From the NCBI GenBank assembly GCA_027422505.1, contig JAPQWV010001396.1, positions 1 through 64,000 on the forward strand: DNA of 64,000 nt, given 5' to 3'. Positions within the stretch are counted from its first letter, which is position 1. Each line of letters opens with the position of its first letter. The position numbers and the translations under genes were made by a program. Below the pieces are notes generated by a model. That model was not told the DNA's origin and searched no databases. It saw only the letters and a list, made by a program, of their open reading frames with translations. This document shows, piece by piece, positions 11,402-22,589 of the stretch. The DNA comes from Craterostigma plantagineum. Its lineage: Eukaryota; Streptophyta; Magnoliopsida; Lamiales; Linderniaceae.

Positions 11402-12599
11402 TGTTGGGGATCAGCCCTCGGAATGCCATTCGAGGATGTAATGAATAGGGCATGTATTTAATAACTGATGTATTATTCGGTATGTATTTGAATAATGTAT
11501 TCTTATACGTATTAATGGAATTTATATTATATAATTTATTCTTTAAAAGACATATTATTTATTTACCTATCAAGTCTTACTAGGCATCCGATGACACGGT
11601 AAATAAATAAATTCCAATCGTGAGTTTAGTCACCGATTCTCATGGGATGAGAGAGAGGCACCAGTGAGCTATTATCTCCGATATTAAATTAGTCCATAAG
11701 TCTTAGACCTCGTAGGGTGACTGTGTGTCGATCATGACTTATTTGTTGACGACTCTTATATGGTTGTGCCAACCATTCGCTTGGGAAGCGAGAGGTTGTA
11801 ACATTGGTATAAGTTGAATCAGGGATTAACTTGTACATGGACACGACTCGCAATCAACGATCACATGGGCCTTGTCGTTACTCTGGGTAGCGTCAATGAT
11901 CAATCGATTGACTATAGTAGTTTGGGTGGACCTTAGACCAAAGGATCTTTGACGGAGTTGACTTCGGGGTCTTGACTTGTCACTAGTTTTCTAGGCCCAC
12001 CTTGTTCGGGGATGAACATGGGTCGGTGGCAACATGCGGTCTTGACAACGAAGGGTAACTGTCATGCTTAGACTATCGTGTGGGATTCACTATCTCGATG
12101 GTAACCGAGATATGTGTCCAATGCATATTCGGGGACGGGAAATTACAAAGTCTTCGGCTGAAGCTATAAACTGACTTACCTGGGACGTAAGGGCACTTTA
12201 GTAATTTGACTAATCATGATTAGCCATAGAGTCGAGTCTAGTGAGTTTGACGTAACCATGACTCTCACTTGACCGGGACGTATGTGAAAGGTCTATACGT
12301 ACGACGATAATCTATAGTCGTTTCGTAGATCGAAGATTGTACACAACACCGGATCTGTTCGGTACCACGAGATTGGCTTACTGAATTCTTGGATTCCCTC
12401 CCTTGCCGGGTTGAGACGAGCCAAGAGAGTCAGACTTAAAAATGATCACTATGATAGTGCCTAACTAATTTGAGATGTAAATTAATTCAACAATCTTAGA
12501 GACGTTAACAAAAACGTTGAATACAAGTTTAAACCGTATTTATATGGACGTCAATTCACAGAATGAAGTGATGAACAATGAGGCTTAAATAGGGTTCCC

Positions 12600-13040
12600 G
12601 ACGAAGGGCAAGGCTCGTCACGGTCGTGAAGCCTGTCTGCAAAGTAGTAGTAGCTTCAAAAATTCATATCTCCCAATATAGATTTCTGATTGAGAATCCC
12701 TTTGGTCAGAATCAACATGGGTGAGTAGTTTACCTACGGTTAAAATTTCAGGGCAATCGGACATTGGTTACCACTTGATCTCAGAGAAATACAAAACTGT
12801 CGCAATGCTGTCAAAAGCGTCATGAACAGTGAACGTCTAGCGCGTGGCCGTGACGAACGGCATTGGGCGAGCCATAGGCTGCCCAACAGTGTCATAGCCA
12901 TGACACTTCATGTAGAGGCCGTGAAGGCCTCCAGGTGACAGTTACGGCCGTGACGGAGGACGTGACGCGTGGCGGAAGCTGCCTAAAACTTGTCATGGCC
13001 GTGAAAGGTCTTGCAAGAGGCCGTGAACCGACAGTTTTTT
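12600..13040 (+). repeat. GGCCGTGA motif cluster in the copia A LTR
   Basis: GGCCGTGA or close forms (GGTCGTGA, AGCCATGAC) occur about eight times within 440 bases, for example near 12614, 12845, 12917, 12946, 13007 and 13019. The spacing is irregular. The 5' LTR keeps only the right half of the cluster (about 6716-6835). Confidence 0.65.
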
Positions 13041-13059
13041 TATCAAATTTGATCCAAAA

Positions 13060-13410
13060 TGTTAGGTCCTCAGATTAACTACTCTACGATCCTAGGCTAG
13101 AAACCATAGCAATTCGATCGTTTAGATGATCAATTGAATTCGATCGAAAAACTCAAAATAAGAACAAGAGAGAGAATTCAATTAGAGTGAGAAAGTTACT
13201 GTTGTTTCTCTCTCTAGAAGTCGATTTGCAAGCCCTTCGGATCAATTCTCTAAACTTTCTCTATTCAGCTCAATTCATTTACAAGTATTTATACCAACAA
13301 TCTTGGTATAAATATCTAACTAGTCCTTAATCTAAAGACTAATATAAGTAAAGCCCCTAATTACAAGGACAACTAATGAAATCAAGCACAATTACAAATG
13401 ATATTCTACA
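13060..13410 (-). repeat. 3' LTR of S2
   Basis: On the minus strand it starts TGTAGAATATC after the polypurine tract and ends GAGGACCTAACA at the target duplication, 351 bp in all. A TATA-like TATTTATACC / GGTATAAATA pair is present near 13290. The right end matches the LTR end at 21278-21289 and at 43592-43603. Confidence 0.92.
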
Positions 13411-13423
13411 TTCTCCCCCTTTG
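13411..13423 (-). other. Polypurine tract of S2
   Basis: The minus strand reads CAAAGGGGGAGAA immediately before the LTR start. The same tract precedes the LTRs at 43212 and, as CAAAGGGGGAGAT, at 62264. Confidence 0.9.
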
Positions 13424-16400
13424 TGCTTGATTGCGTTTCCGCGCTGTTCGTCCTTGTCGGGCATAGTACGATCTGCGCAAGCCCAGCGCATGCTCGTAGT
13501 CCCTAACGGTCTCCCTGAGCTTCAGACGCTCCTCGATGTCATCCAACAATTCCATCAGGAGCGGTCGTTCTCTCACAAACCGGTGGATCCTTAGCATCGT
13601 GTCTCTATTCGATATTTTGCCTGACGATCTTGAGGGTTCCGTCGCAAAACTTGTGAATTTCTGTCTTCAGCATCATCCTGGTCTTCTTGGCAATTGGATT
13701 GTTGTAAGTGATGCCGGTGACAGAGCTGATGTGTATATGATTGCTTGGAAGTCTCTCGATCTCAGGTCCTTTGAGGAGTGGTTCGGCCATGTTGACCTTC
13801 TTCATATTGCTCTCAAGCGCCATTTGAAGGTCGTGAGCGGCGAAGTATTTGACTGTCGCATCATGAACCGATAGAGCCCTTCGAGGCCTTCTTTCTTGAT
13901 GAAGCCTGAGGACCTTTGTACTTCTACACGTATAGCTGATAAAGACGGTAGACTTCATCGGCGGGGAGGTACGGCAGGTCGCTCTCGCTCAGTTCTCTCG
14001 GTCCTGTCCACTCGTTCGATGATGTAGTGAGGTGTTGGAAGTCCTCCTTCGGCACAATAGACACTGAGGAGTTGGCAAATTGGGGAGAGTTCCCTGAAGT
14101 GACTCTTCAGTCGATTCTTCGAGATCCCCAGCCTCACGTCCGGTCCTAGTTGGGTCAGCATCCACAGATATGTCATTCTCTTCTGCTGATCCCAGTGAGA
14201 GATCCCTCTCAGCTCGAACTCATCCGGCTTCTTAATTCGATCCGGTGACCTCCAAATGTTTTCCCTGACTTCTTCGAGGAAAGGTATCTCTATGTGAATG
14301 TTCTCCCACGGCGTGTCGATCCGAACGGTCCCTGGCATCTGTCTTGTAAGGGAAGCCGCTCGCTGTGCGATCAACTCCGGTAGCCTTGGGATTTCATTTT
14401 GGTAGTCTACACCTTCTTGAAGTTCGTCGTCTTCAATGATCGATCACGAGATCCACGGATGCTTGTTGTAAGAAGTGGCGTACGTCCTGAAGCCGTTGTC
14501 TCTGATGCTCCTCGGGCATGGAATGGGTCATCCACTGGCCTTCAAAGATGTACTTGTCTAATACTTCGTGTGGATTGACTCCATGTCCATAGGGTCTCGG
14601 TTGGTCTGGAGCGACGGAGGGAGTAGCTTGGGTAGCTGCCAGAGCTACAAGCATTGCAGCGCTTGCTTCTTCTTCCGGAAGCAAGGGGCTTCAGTAGATC
14701 GGCGGTGTGGGCGGAGGCGTCCTAAGGTGAAAGGTTGGTGGGTCGATATGTGGTAGAGTGGCTGTGCGGTGCGTGGTTTGGGTAGTTTGGGTGGTTTGGG
14801 TAGTATGGGTGGTTTGGGTTTCACCAGCTCTAGCGCTTGTCCGCGTAGCGCCCCAGCCTTGTCCTTGGCCGGTTGTAGATGTCCTCGGCCTCTTCTCCCC
14901 CTCATGATGGTCCTGATCGTCAGGATCGTCATGTCTGCGCCGGGAGTGGGAGCTTTGGCCGCGGCAGGTGTCAGTCGGTGGCTCAGGATGATCCACCAAT
15001 CGCCGATAGAGGGATTCTTCGTGAGGCGATCGGATGGACAGGCCTATCAAACGGGCGAGGATGACGTCGTGGAGCTCGGTGATGGGGATGGTGTATGGGT
15101 TGATGAGGATGGAGGAAGTGGCTAGAGGGTCGGTGGGCGTGGGTTGTGGAGGTGTGGGGTGGGTTTGTGACGAAGGGCCTTCAGAGGCAGGTGCTTTCCC
15201 GGTATCTCTTCGGGATGCCTCGAGAGCTTGAAGTACTCTCTCCGTGATCTTGTCTTCCATAGACTGTACAGCGGCAGAGAGAGCGGCCTGGAACTGCTCG
15301 TTCGTCACAAAGGGTGTGGACGCCTCCATGGATGGACCAGGACGACTGATGTCGCCTGTTATCAACCCTTGAGTAGACACCGACTGTGGCATAGTCACTT
15401 GAGGTTGTGACTGTATGAGACTGCCACCCAATCCTCGAGTCGAATCCAGAGGATTCGCCTCTATGGGTGTTAAGGCAGGCTCAGGTTGCCTGCGAACTAG
15501 ACACCACGGGAGTTGGTTGCGGCTCAAGATTGAGCGAAGAAGTGCCAGCAACACTTGTCGATGTGGGCAGCGTAGTATCTGGTGCGACAGTGACAGCCGA
15601 GAAGAGAGACTCCAGCTGAATGCTTAGTCTTCTGGGAGTCCTCTTTATCAGGCTTATTTCCTCGTCAGACTCCGTGTCAGACGGGGTGGCCGTGTGAGGA
15701 GTGAGGTCACGATTGACGTCCTCCAGTGCCTGATCCCTCACCGGTGGAAGAGAGCTTTGCCCCATTTCAGTTTCGGGTTGTGCTTCTTGTTGAAGAACCT
15801 CCTCAAAAGTTTCTTCGAGCACGCCAACATGTATGGGCACTTCCACTTGTAATTCGAGTGCAGGAGCCTCGAGCGCCATCTCGGTAGCCACGACGTCTAT
15901 CAAAGTATCTTCTATGTCGGGCATTGGCTCTTCGACCAAGGGAGGCTCCTGTTGAAGCTCCTGAGCGACATCATCGATCATCGTGTCGTCAGGGCTTGGT
16001 TGGTGTTGGGGAGGGCTCACATGGTGATCTGCCGGGGCCCTCTAATCATTGCTTCCGTTAAGTTGTGTTCCCGCAGAACATCTGATGCTCAGCTCCAGTG
16101 GGGTCGGCGAGCCTGAGTAAGCTGAGTGGAATTGGCATCGACGGTTCGTCCAGGTCCCTGAGCTAAGCTGAGTAAGCCTGGGTTGTGGAAAAACTTAAGC
16201 CTTGGCGGCTGGTAGTTTCTACCAGGAGGTAGCTGAGGGATGTTCTCTGCATGTAGCTCCATGAACTCCCTGATGATTACGTTGAACCAGCGAGCATAGG
16301 GCACGTTCTTTGACCTTCGGTTCTCCTCCAGCCGAATCTGTTCAGCTAGATCGTTCCAGATCAACTGTGCAAAGTCATAGTTTCTGGCAAAAGCGAGGCC

Positions 16401-16886
16401 GTGAAAGATCCGCAGTATGTTGCCGTTGCCCTTGTCGAATCCAGCGTGTTTGGGTGATAGACACTTGTTCACTATGCCGAACAGTGTCTTCCAGGGGTGA
16501 GGGATACCGCTGCTCTGGACCTGAGCTAATCTTGTAAGCGGCGGTTGGTATCCCATGTGCATGAAGTCCTGAATCATCTCAGCGTCGGTCGGGAGCGGGT
16601 CGTAGTTGTCGTGGTGGGGCAAGTCCAGCATCATCCCGAACTGGCTCTTGCTCATAAGAATATGCCGCGTCCCGAGTTTTGTAGTGAAGGAGAATGCTCC
16701 ATTTGCTACAACTCCTTGTATATATCCCCAGAATTGCTGGAGGTAGGCCATCGGCTCGAGGCAGTGACCGTCAGCGCGTGCCAAATGGGTGACTTCTGAG
16801 GATGGATACGATGATCTCGTCCGGGCACCGAAATGTGTCCAGATCGAGCTGAAAGTTCGTATCCTGAACCTTCAAGTACATATTGT
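13424..16886 (-). pseudogene. Large extra ORF of the Sirevirus-like family (env position), S2 copy
   Basis: Consecutive minus-strand frames cover about 3.4 kb and together look like one former protein of roughly 1,000 residues, split by frameshifts. In order: an N-terminal part with FQLDLDTFRC; a globular domain (16784-16089) with AYLQQFWGYIQG, RHILMSKSQFGMMLDLP, HPWKTLFGIVNKCLSPKHAG and ARNYDFAQLIWNDL; an acidic linker with TATPSDTESDEE; an amphipathic helix ending LQALEASRRDTGK; a Pro-rich part; SRRRHDDPDDQDHHEGEKRPR with a possible nuclear signal; and a helical C-terminus (WMTHSMPEEHQRQR, PWENIHIEIPFLEEV, HDLQMALESNMKKVN, LLMELLDDIEERLKL). The globular part resembles what I recall as the 'putative plant transposon protein' domain. 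Its role is unknown to me; no enzyme motif and no clear membrane segment is seen. Confidence 0.75.
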
Positions 16887-16892
16887 GATCAT

Positions 16893-17041
16893 TATTCAGC
16901 GCAATTCACTTACAATTATTTATATCAACAATCTTGGTATAAATATCTAACTAGTCCTTAATCTAAAGATTAATATAAGTAAAGCCCCTAATTACAAGGA
17001 CAACTAATGAAATCAAGCACAATTACAAATGATATTCTACA
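16893..17041 (-). repeat. Truncated 5' LTR of S2
   Basis: This is a 149-bp match to the outer part of the 13060-13410 LTR (the TGTAGAATATC end through the TATA-like region). It stops at ATTCAGC, where the extra ORF region begins. The R/U5-like half, primer site and all of gag-pol are missing. Confidence 0.85.
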
Positions 17042-17646
17042 CAAAACTAACCTAATTTCGGATCTTGTTCTTTTGTTATGATTTGTGGGATAATATCTAG
17101 TCATTAGTAAAATAACAAAAGAATCAAACAAAAATGAGTCATGTTGGACATGATCTCATTTAAAAAAATCTAAAGTCCATTTCATGATTTAAAACTTGGT
17201 TTTATAATTATGAGACTTGTATTTTCGTCCATGATAAGTTCTAACACTTTCTCACACTAAACTTAGAGTTTTAGAGAGTGGTGAGAGCATTTGGGTTTGA
17301 TCTTTGAGAAAAACTTAAGTGTAAGTGAGTTTGTAGTAAATTACACACACACACACACACACATCTCTTAAAACATTCCACACTTCCTCTAGCCATCCTT
17401 TGGGAGGTGTTAGTCTGCAGCACATCACAGGGTCGGGGTGACTCTCTTCGGCACAGTTTGTGAGCTACGGGAGCTAAGGATCTTCGCGACGAGGGTAAGA
17501 TCCTTATACCTTATACGTGTCTACGTGCATTTTTCTTTATTTATCGAGTATCTTGGGGAATCCGTATGGTGAATCCGTGAAAAAATTTTAAATTCCGCTG
17601 CGTTCGGGGCGAGGCCTCGGGTCACCCGTGGTTTCCCAACACTTTT

Positions 17647-20007
17647 CACGTGTCTTGTGAAATTTTAGGCGTGACGTTGATCTAAACAAAATAATCTGAC
17701 CCCATACGATTAATAGTGTTAATATTCATAAGAAAATTAAATAATATATAATAAAAATATAGTAATAATAAATAATATTGTTAAATGATAATATTTACTT
17801 GATTTTCTTTCTTAATTTTTCCTTGTTTTTGCCATAGTATAAAAATTTAAAAAACAAAGGAAGAAGGAGGATACGAAAATCGCACATTTTGACATGCAAT
17901 TTTATTTTTGCATATGCGGTGAATTGAATAAATGTGAATATATGTTCTTGTTCATCCCTTCTCGCGACATTTTGAATACATGATTAGGGGACTATGTATC
18001 TTGGCCAAATTATCTAAATTTCAAGTTACATGTTTGGTACTTGAAATTGATTTTATGTGTTTCATGTTAAATCAATTTTGGTGCATTATTTGAGGGGGGG
18101 GGGGGGGGGGGGCATTTTCATAATATCATGCTATAAGCTCAAAATATTTTTGATGTTTTCTCTAAGTGCTGGAGATTTCTTTCCGAAAACCATATGAAGC
18201 GCACACTCCAAAGAGGACTTCACGAATTTTCACCATATGGAGCTGACAGCATTGGTATAAAAATTCAGGGGGAGCCTAATTAGAACAATTGCTTATTAAT
18301 TAACTCTTATATTTTCGATATTTTTGCTCTTAGTAATGCAGATTTTCAAAACCAATTAAGGAGCCAGATGTCACCGTTCGAAATCTCAGGGGGTTAATCG
18401 CATTCAATTTTAATACATATTGGCATAAATTTGTGGTTATTAGCTACATTAAGGGTCAATCTGAAAATATAGGAACACTTGCAATCGAGAAATTGGATAG
18501 AAAATGCAATTCTCGATCATAAGTTTTTCGAGCGTAAATAGACCTCGGCCTTAATTTACTTGGTCGCGAAACGTCTTATCAGCCCACTTAGAAAATGTTA
18601 CTTTTTGCAGTCGAAAACCCCTAAATACACGCAAAACCCTTAATCGCAAAATTCAACAGTCGAAAATTTTTCTCTCGCGAAAAACTTTAAAAAATGAAAG
18701 CAAAATTGTTTCAGAATCTTTTATTTTCAACAGATTTTCGTCTTTTAAGGTAGATTCGACATTCTTTAGGCATTTGCATGCATTTAAACTCCGTTTGCAT
18801 CTGTATTGCATGATTTTTGACCTGATTTGTTGTATTTCTCGAATATAAACTGTGAAAACCCGTACTTCATTTTGCATAGTCTTAACCTTTTAAATGTGTT
18901 TATTTGGTTCGATATCTGCTTCTTATGATAGGTTTGGTGTTTTCGATCATTCTGATAGTAAAAACTAAGGTTCGATTAAAACTGGGTTTATTTGGTTCGA
19001 TTATCTGTGTCTAAGAGTTGAAATCTAAGGTTCGACGAAAACTGGATTTTTGAACGTTTGAAGCCGTCGAAGAAATTTTTCGATCACAAACAGTCTTAAT
19101 TGAATTCCAATTTAATTAAGATACTGTTCGTATCTTAAAAGATTTTTGATCGCTAAATTTTGTCTTAATCGACAAGTTAGATGACGTAGATCAAATAATT
19201 ACTTATCCTCGAGAATTCTAATTCGAAGTTTATGCGAGCAGAAAATTAACGAGTGGACTAGTAAAAAAGATGCAATTTAATCCGGGCGCAAAACTTACTA
19301 TAGTAAATAGAATTTTCGATCTCATTTTATTTCGATCCCAAATTTTAGCGGCGACAAAATTCAATATTCGATGCTAACTTTTTTGATCGTAGAATACGCA
19401 ACGATGATTTTGTTCGATCGTAAATTTTATCGGCGATTGACTTAGTCTTTCATTGACTAATTTCTCGATCGACAAATCTCATAGTGAAAAAGAAAAATAT
19501 TTCGATATTAAGTTTACCTGAGGAAATCTTTCTCGATCATAAATTTACGCGGAATTTTTCTCGATCGTAAATTGATCGGCTACAGTACCATGCTTAACAC
19601 TTCGACAGTTCGAAATTTTTTCTTAAGACTCTACCACTGTAGTTTATCTAGCGAATAAATTTTTCGATCGCACAATTAAACATGGACTTTAATCAGAAAT
19701 TAACACATAGGAAATTAAAATTGAGAACCCGACTTTGAGCGAAAAATTTCACGGAATTAACAGTGGTATTCTTGTGCTTAACACTTAGAAAATTTTCGAT
19801 ATACTTTCTATGTGTTACATATGTGCCGTTCGAAAATTTTATTAAAGACCATATCATCCGCTCATTTCATATGTCCTATGTGCACGGAATTTCATTTTAA
19901 TCATTATCAAACATGATATAAACTAGTTGAATATAATAGTTTGATATGATATATTTCGACTCAAAATTAAAATTGAACCCATCAAGTTTATTTCTTTTCT
20001 TTTTCAG
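17647..20007 (+). other. Post-pol spacer of S1, second part
   Basis: The S1 spacer resumes after copia A and runs to the extra ORF. No gene is visible. It holds a polypurine-like TCAGGGGGAG at 18265-18274 and a run of 19 G at 18094-18112. From about 18480 it has many copies of TTTTCGATCG, CTCGATCGTAAA and similar words. CTACAGTACCA at 19580-19590 recurs in the equivalent spacers of S4 and S5. The 19020-20000 part is alignable with 44790-45800 in S4. Confidence 0.65.
18094..18112 (+). repeat. Homopolymer run of 19 G
   Basis: An uninterrupted G run follows TGA at 18091. It may be a slipped version of a polypurine-like tract. Exact length is unreliable in most assemblies. Confidence 0.7.
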
Positions 20008-20943
20008 ATGGCAAATTATCCTGTTTATGATCACATATATGACCACAACTTGTACCTCAGTGTACCGGACCCCAGTTTCCAGCTCGACCTGACCACCTTT
20101 TGCTGCCAAACGAGATCATGGCGTCCATAATACAAGGCCATCCCCTCTGGCACGCACTCACGGTGACAGCATCAGTGCCAATTTGTTTACCTCCAACAGT
20201 TTTGTGGAAGAATAAAGAGTCTCGTAGTTGACGGCACCTACCGATTCACCACGGTGATCAGGACGAGGCACGTCAGCTGCAGCAAGAATGATTTTGGCCT
20301 CGTCTTGGACCTACCTTTCAGCCCCAACTACGACCTTTGCCAACGGATGCGGAAATGGTGCAGGAGTTCGAACAAATGGGATACTGACCGCCGCTCGACA
20401 AGCTAGCACAAGTACAGAGCAACGGCATCATTCATCCATGGAAGACACTTTTTGGGATCATCAGCAAGTGTCTGTCGCGCACACCGGGTTTGACAAAGGA
20501 AACGGCAATGTACTTTGCATCTTCCACGGAATTACGTTCTCCCGAAACTACAACTTCACCCAACTGATGTGGAATGACCACCCAGAACAGATCAGATAAA
20601 AGGAGAACAAGCGATCGAAGAATGTCTCGTATGCTAGGTGGTTCTCGGTCATCATCAGACAACTCATGGAGATTCATGAGAACATCCCTCGTATACCTCC
20701 AAGAGGGAACTACCAACGACCTCAGCTCTAGTTCTTTCACCACCCCAGACTCACGGATCTTGATCAGCCATCGATGACGATCCCGTTCGAGCTGCTACGT
20801 CTCGCTGACCGCACAGAAGGCACGTATCACCTGTACTGTCGGGAACACCATCTCACGGAGCAAATGATTCGAGGGCCCCAACAGACTTCAATGTGAGCCT
20901 TCCCCAACAACAACAACACAGCCCTAAGGCCAAGTTGCTAGAT
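20008..20943 (+). pseudogene. Extra ORF of S1, N-terminal part only
   Basis: An ATG at 20008 opens MANYPVYDHIYDHNLYL, then SFQLDLTTF, matching the start region of the same gene in S2 and S4. Frames then shift, but the family blocks are clear: YLQQFCGRIKSLV, YRFTTVIRTRHVS, NDFGLVLDLPFSP, HPWKTLFGIISKC, FDKGNGN and FSRNYNFTQLMWND. Only the globular N-terminal domain is present, and the rest is deleted so that the sequence reaches an LTR at 20971 without a good polypurine tract. The ATG here is the best guess for the family's start codon, because S4 also has an in-frame ATG near the same place. Confidence 0.78.
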
Positions 20944-20970
20944 CAAGTGGCCCAGTGGTAGAATACTAAT

Positions 20971-21289
20971 TGTAGTTGTGCTTTGATTTTAATTAGTTGT
21001 CCTTGTAATTAGGCGCGTTCTTATGTTTGTCCTTAGATTAGGACTTATATGTTATTTATACCAAGTTTGTTTGGTACATTGAGCTTAATAGAAGATTTTA
21101 GAATATTGATCCGAAAGGCTTGCAATCCGATTTCTAGATAGAGAAACAGCAAAATCTTCATCTCACTACGAAAATCTCTCTCGAAGTTTCAATGAGTTTT
21201 TCGATCGAACTTTAGATTTCGCATAATTCTAATCAATTAAAAAAGGATTCAATTCAAGGATCTTAGAGTTGATTAAGTAGGACCTAACA
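20971..21289 (+). repeat. Sirevirus-like LTR shared by S1 (3') and S3 (5')
   Basis: TGTAGTTGTGC...GGACCTAACA, 319 bp, is close to the LTRs at 13060 and 43212, with TTATTTATACC as a TATA-like site. S1 internal sequence lies on its left and a primer site with leader on its right. It therefore acts as the 3' LTR of one unit and the 5' LTR of the next. Confidence 0.88.
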
Positions 21290-21291
21290 AT

Positions 21292-21303
21292 TGGTATCGG
21301 AGC
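21292..21303 (+). other. Primer binding site of S3, initiator tRNA-Met
   Basis: TGGTATCGGAGC follows the LTR. One base differs from the canonical TGGTATCAGAGC found after the LTR at 43606. Confidence 0.88.
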
Positions 21304-22584
21304 AGATTCGTTCTGTTTTGAATCGAAAATTGTTAGAATTTGGATCGAATTTTGATCTGGTACAGTTCCATCGAAGAACAGTTTGGTGCGAAAACGAAAT
21401 TCGATCTGATTTCCTTAATTCTGTGCTTATCTGAGTTGAATTTGGTGCTTTGTGCTCGTATAAGTAGCTTAAATCAATAGGGAATAGAGCAATCAGAATC
21501 ATGATTTAGGTTGAATGTTTTATTCTGTGATTTTACTGTTTACGCGATGAACAGTTTGAACGTGTTCTGATTTTTGCAAAATTGAACATTATTTGCTTCG
21601 AACATGTTTAATCTTCTATTTGTGAGTAATCAGTAGCTGATTTCGAGAATATACCTGTATTTTCATCGATTAATTTTCAGTATCTGCTTGAATTCAGTCT
21701 TAAATCGTATTCTGTGATTGTTTGCGTAATTTCAATTTTTCTCGCTAAGTTCTTCGAACAGGATTAATCTCTCGATCGAAAAACCACTTGATAAAAAAAT
21801 TTCAATTAGGAATACTGATTTACTAATGAAACCGCTGTTGTCAAGAACATTTTTACTCCGAGCTTTAAATTTTTCCACGGGAATTGACGATTTTTACCCC
21901 ACGCAAAAACTTTTTTCTCAAAAAACTTTTCGGGTAATACATTTGTTTTGACTTTGGAACTTTCGCTCGTAAAATTTTTCGGTCAACATATTAATTTTGA
22001 CTCAGCGAGAAACTCCATTGGGAACTGTTTCTCGACGACCAAAATCAACTGACGCATCGAAAAATGTTTTCGACCGCGGAATTTCGATCAAATTTTCAAA
22101 ATTCAATTTGACTGAAGATATATAGGCTGGATTACCTTTGGACCGAACGAGATCAGATTGTTTACAGTCTGATAACTGGATCGATAGGTTTAACAACGCC
22201 ATGTATCTTCTAAATACTTTTAGATCGAAAATCGAGCGCTAACTTGAAACTGTTCACTCGAGAAATTTAGCCTACTCTCGAGTCAACATTTTGAAAAGTC
22301 TACATTTTGAATTTCGGTCAACAAAATTTTTCGACGATTAAAATTTTCGATCACCAAACTTCACGAGTCAATTTGTCGATTCAGTAAACTGTTTAAACAG
22401 TTTCTCATCGCATAATTGCATTCGAATCGAAATTTTATTTTTGCTTTTCTCAAACAGTGCTTAGCGCGTAATATCCGTAACACTATTCTTGATCGACGAA
22501 ATTATTTTTGATCAAACTTTAAAGATTGAATCAAAAATAATTCTCGCTTTTAAAATCAAACGCTACAAACAAATTTGCTACTTG
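21304..22584 (+). other. AT-rich leader of S3, first part
   Basis: This is non-coding leader between the primer site and the gag gene. It is alignable with the S4 leader from 43618 and is rich in TTTTCG and CTCGA words. It is cut by copia B at 22590 and resumes at 41466 with GAAGCACGTCACATC, which corresponds to CAAGCACATCACATC at 44274 in S4. Confidence 0.75.
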
Positions 22585-22589
22585 TGAAT

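Larger units (their letters stand above)
13060..17041 (-). mobile_element. S2: Sirevirus-like copy with no pol, carrying only the extra 3' ORF
   Basis: The insert is flanked by the 5-bp duplication CAAAA (13055-13059 and 17042-17046). On the minus strand it has a shortened 5' LTR piece (17041-16893), a long degraded ORF, a polypurine tract and a complete 3' LTR (13410-13060). Primer site, leader, gag and pol are all missing, so it must have been mobilised by, or deleted from, a larger relative. The LTRs match those at 20971 and 43212, which places it in the same family as S1, S3 and S4. Confidence 0.9.
5836..17641 (+). mobile_element. Copia A: Ty1/copia LTR retrotransposon, internally deleted, with nested S2
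   Basis: The element is bounded by TGTTGGGG...CCCAACA and flanked by the 5-bp duplication CTTTT (5831-5835 and 17642-17646). The internal part (7428-11401) has an initiator-Met primer site, a leader of about 1.9 kb, a gag frame, and a fused RT/RNase H remnant; protease and integrase are missing. The 3' LTR is split by the minus-strand Sirevirus-like copy S2 at 13060-17041. The 5' LTR lacks about 640 bp present in the 3' LTR. It belongs to the same family as copia B and C by gag, leader blocks, RNase H and parts of the LTR. Confidence 0.93.
11402..17641 (+). repeat. 3' LTR of copia A, interrupted at 13060-17046 by S2
   Basis: The LTR sequence runs 11402-13059 and resumes at 17047 (or 17042 counting the duplicated CAAAA), ending ...TTTCCCAACA at 17641. 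Without the insert it is about 2.25 kb, which is the full length for this family member. It retains the stretch of about 640 bp lost from the 5' copy, including the GGCCGTGA motif cluster. A (CA)n run lies at 17343-17362. Confidence 0.9.

Noticed and set aside
14769..15125. Plus-strand open frames of 61-118 residues within S2
   Set aside because: They are antisense shadows of the Pro/Thr-rich linker of the extra ORF on the minus strand.
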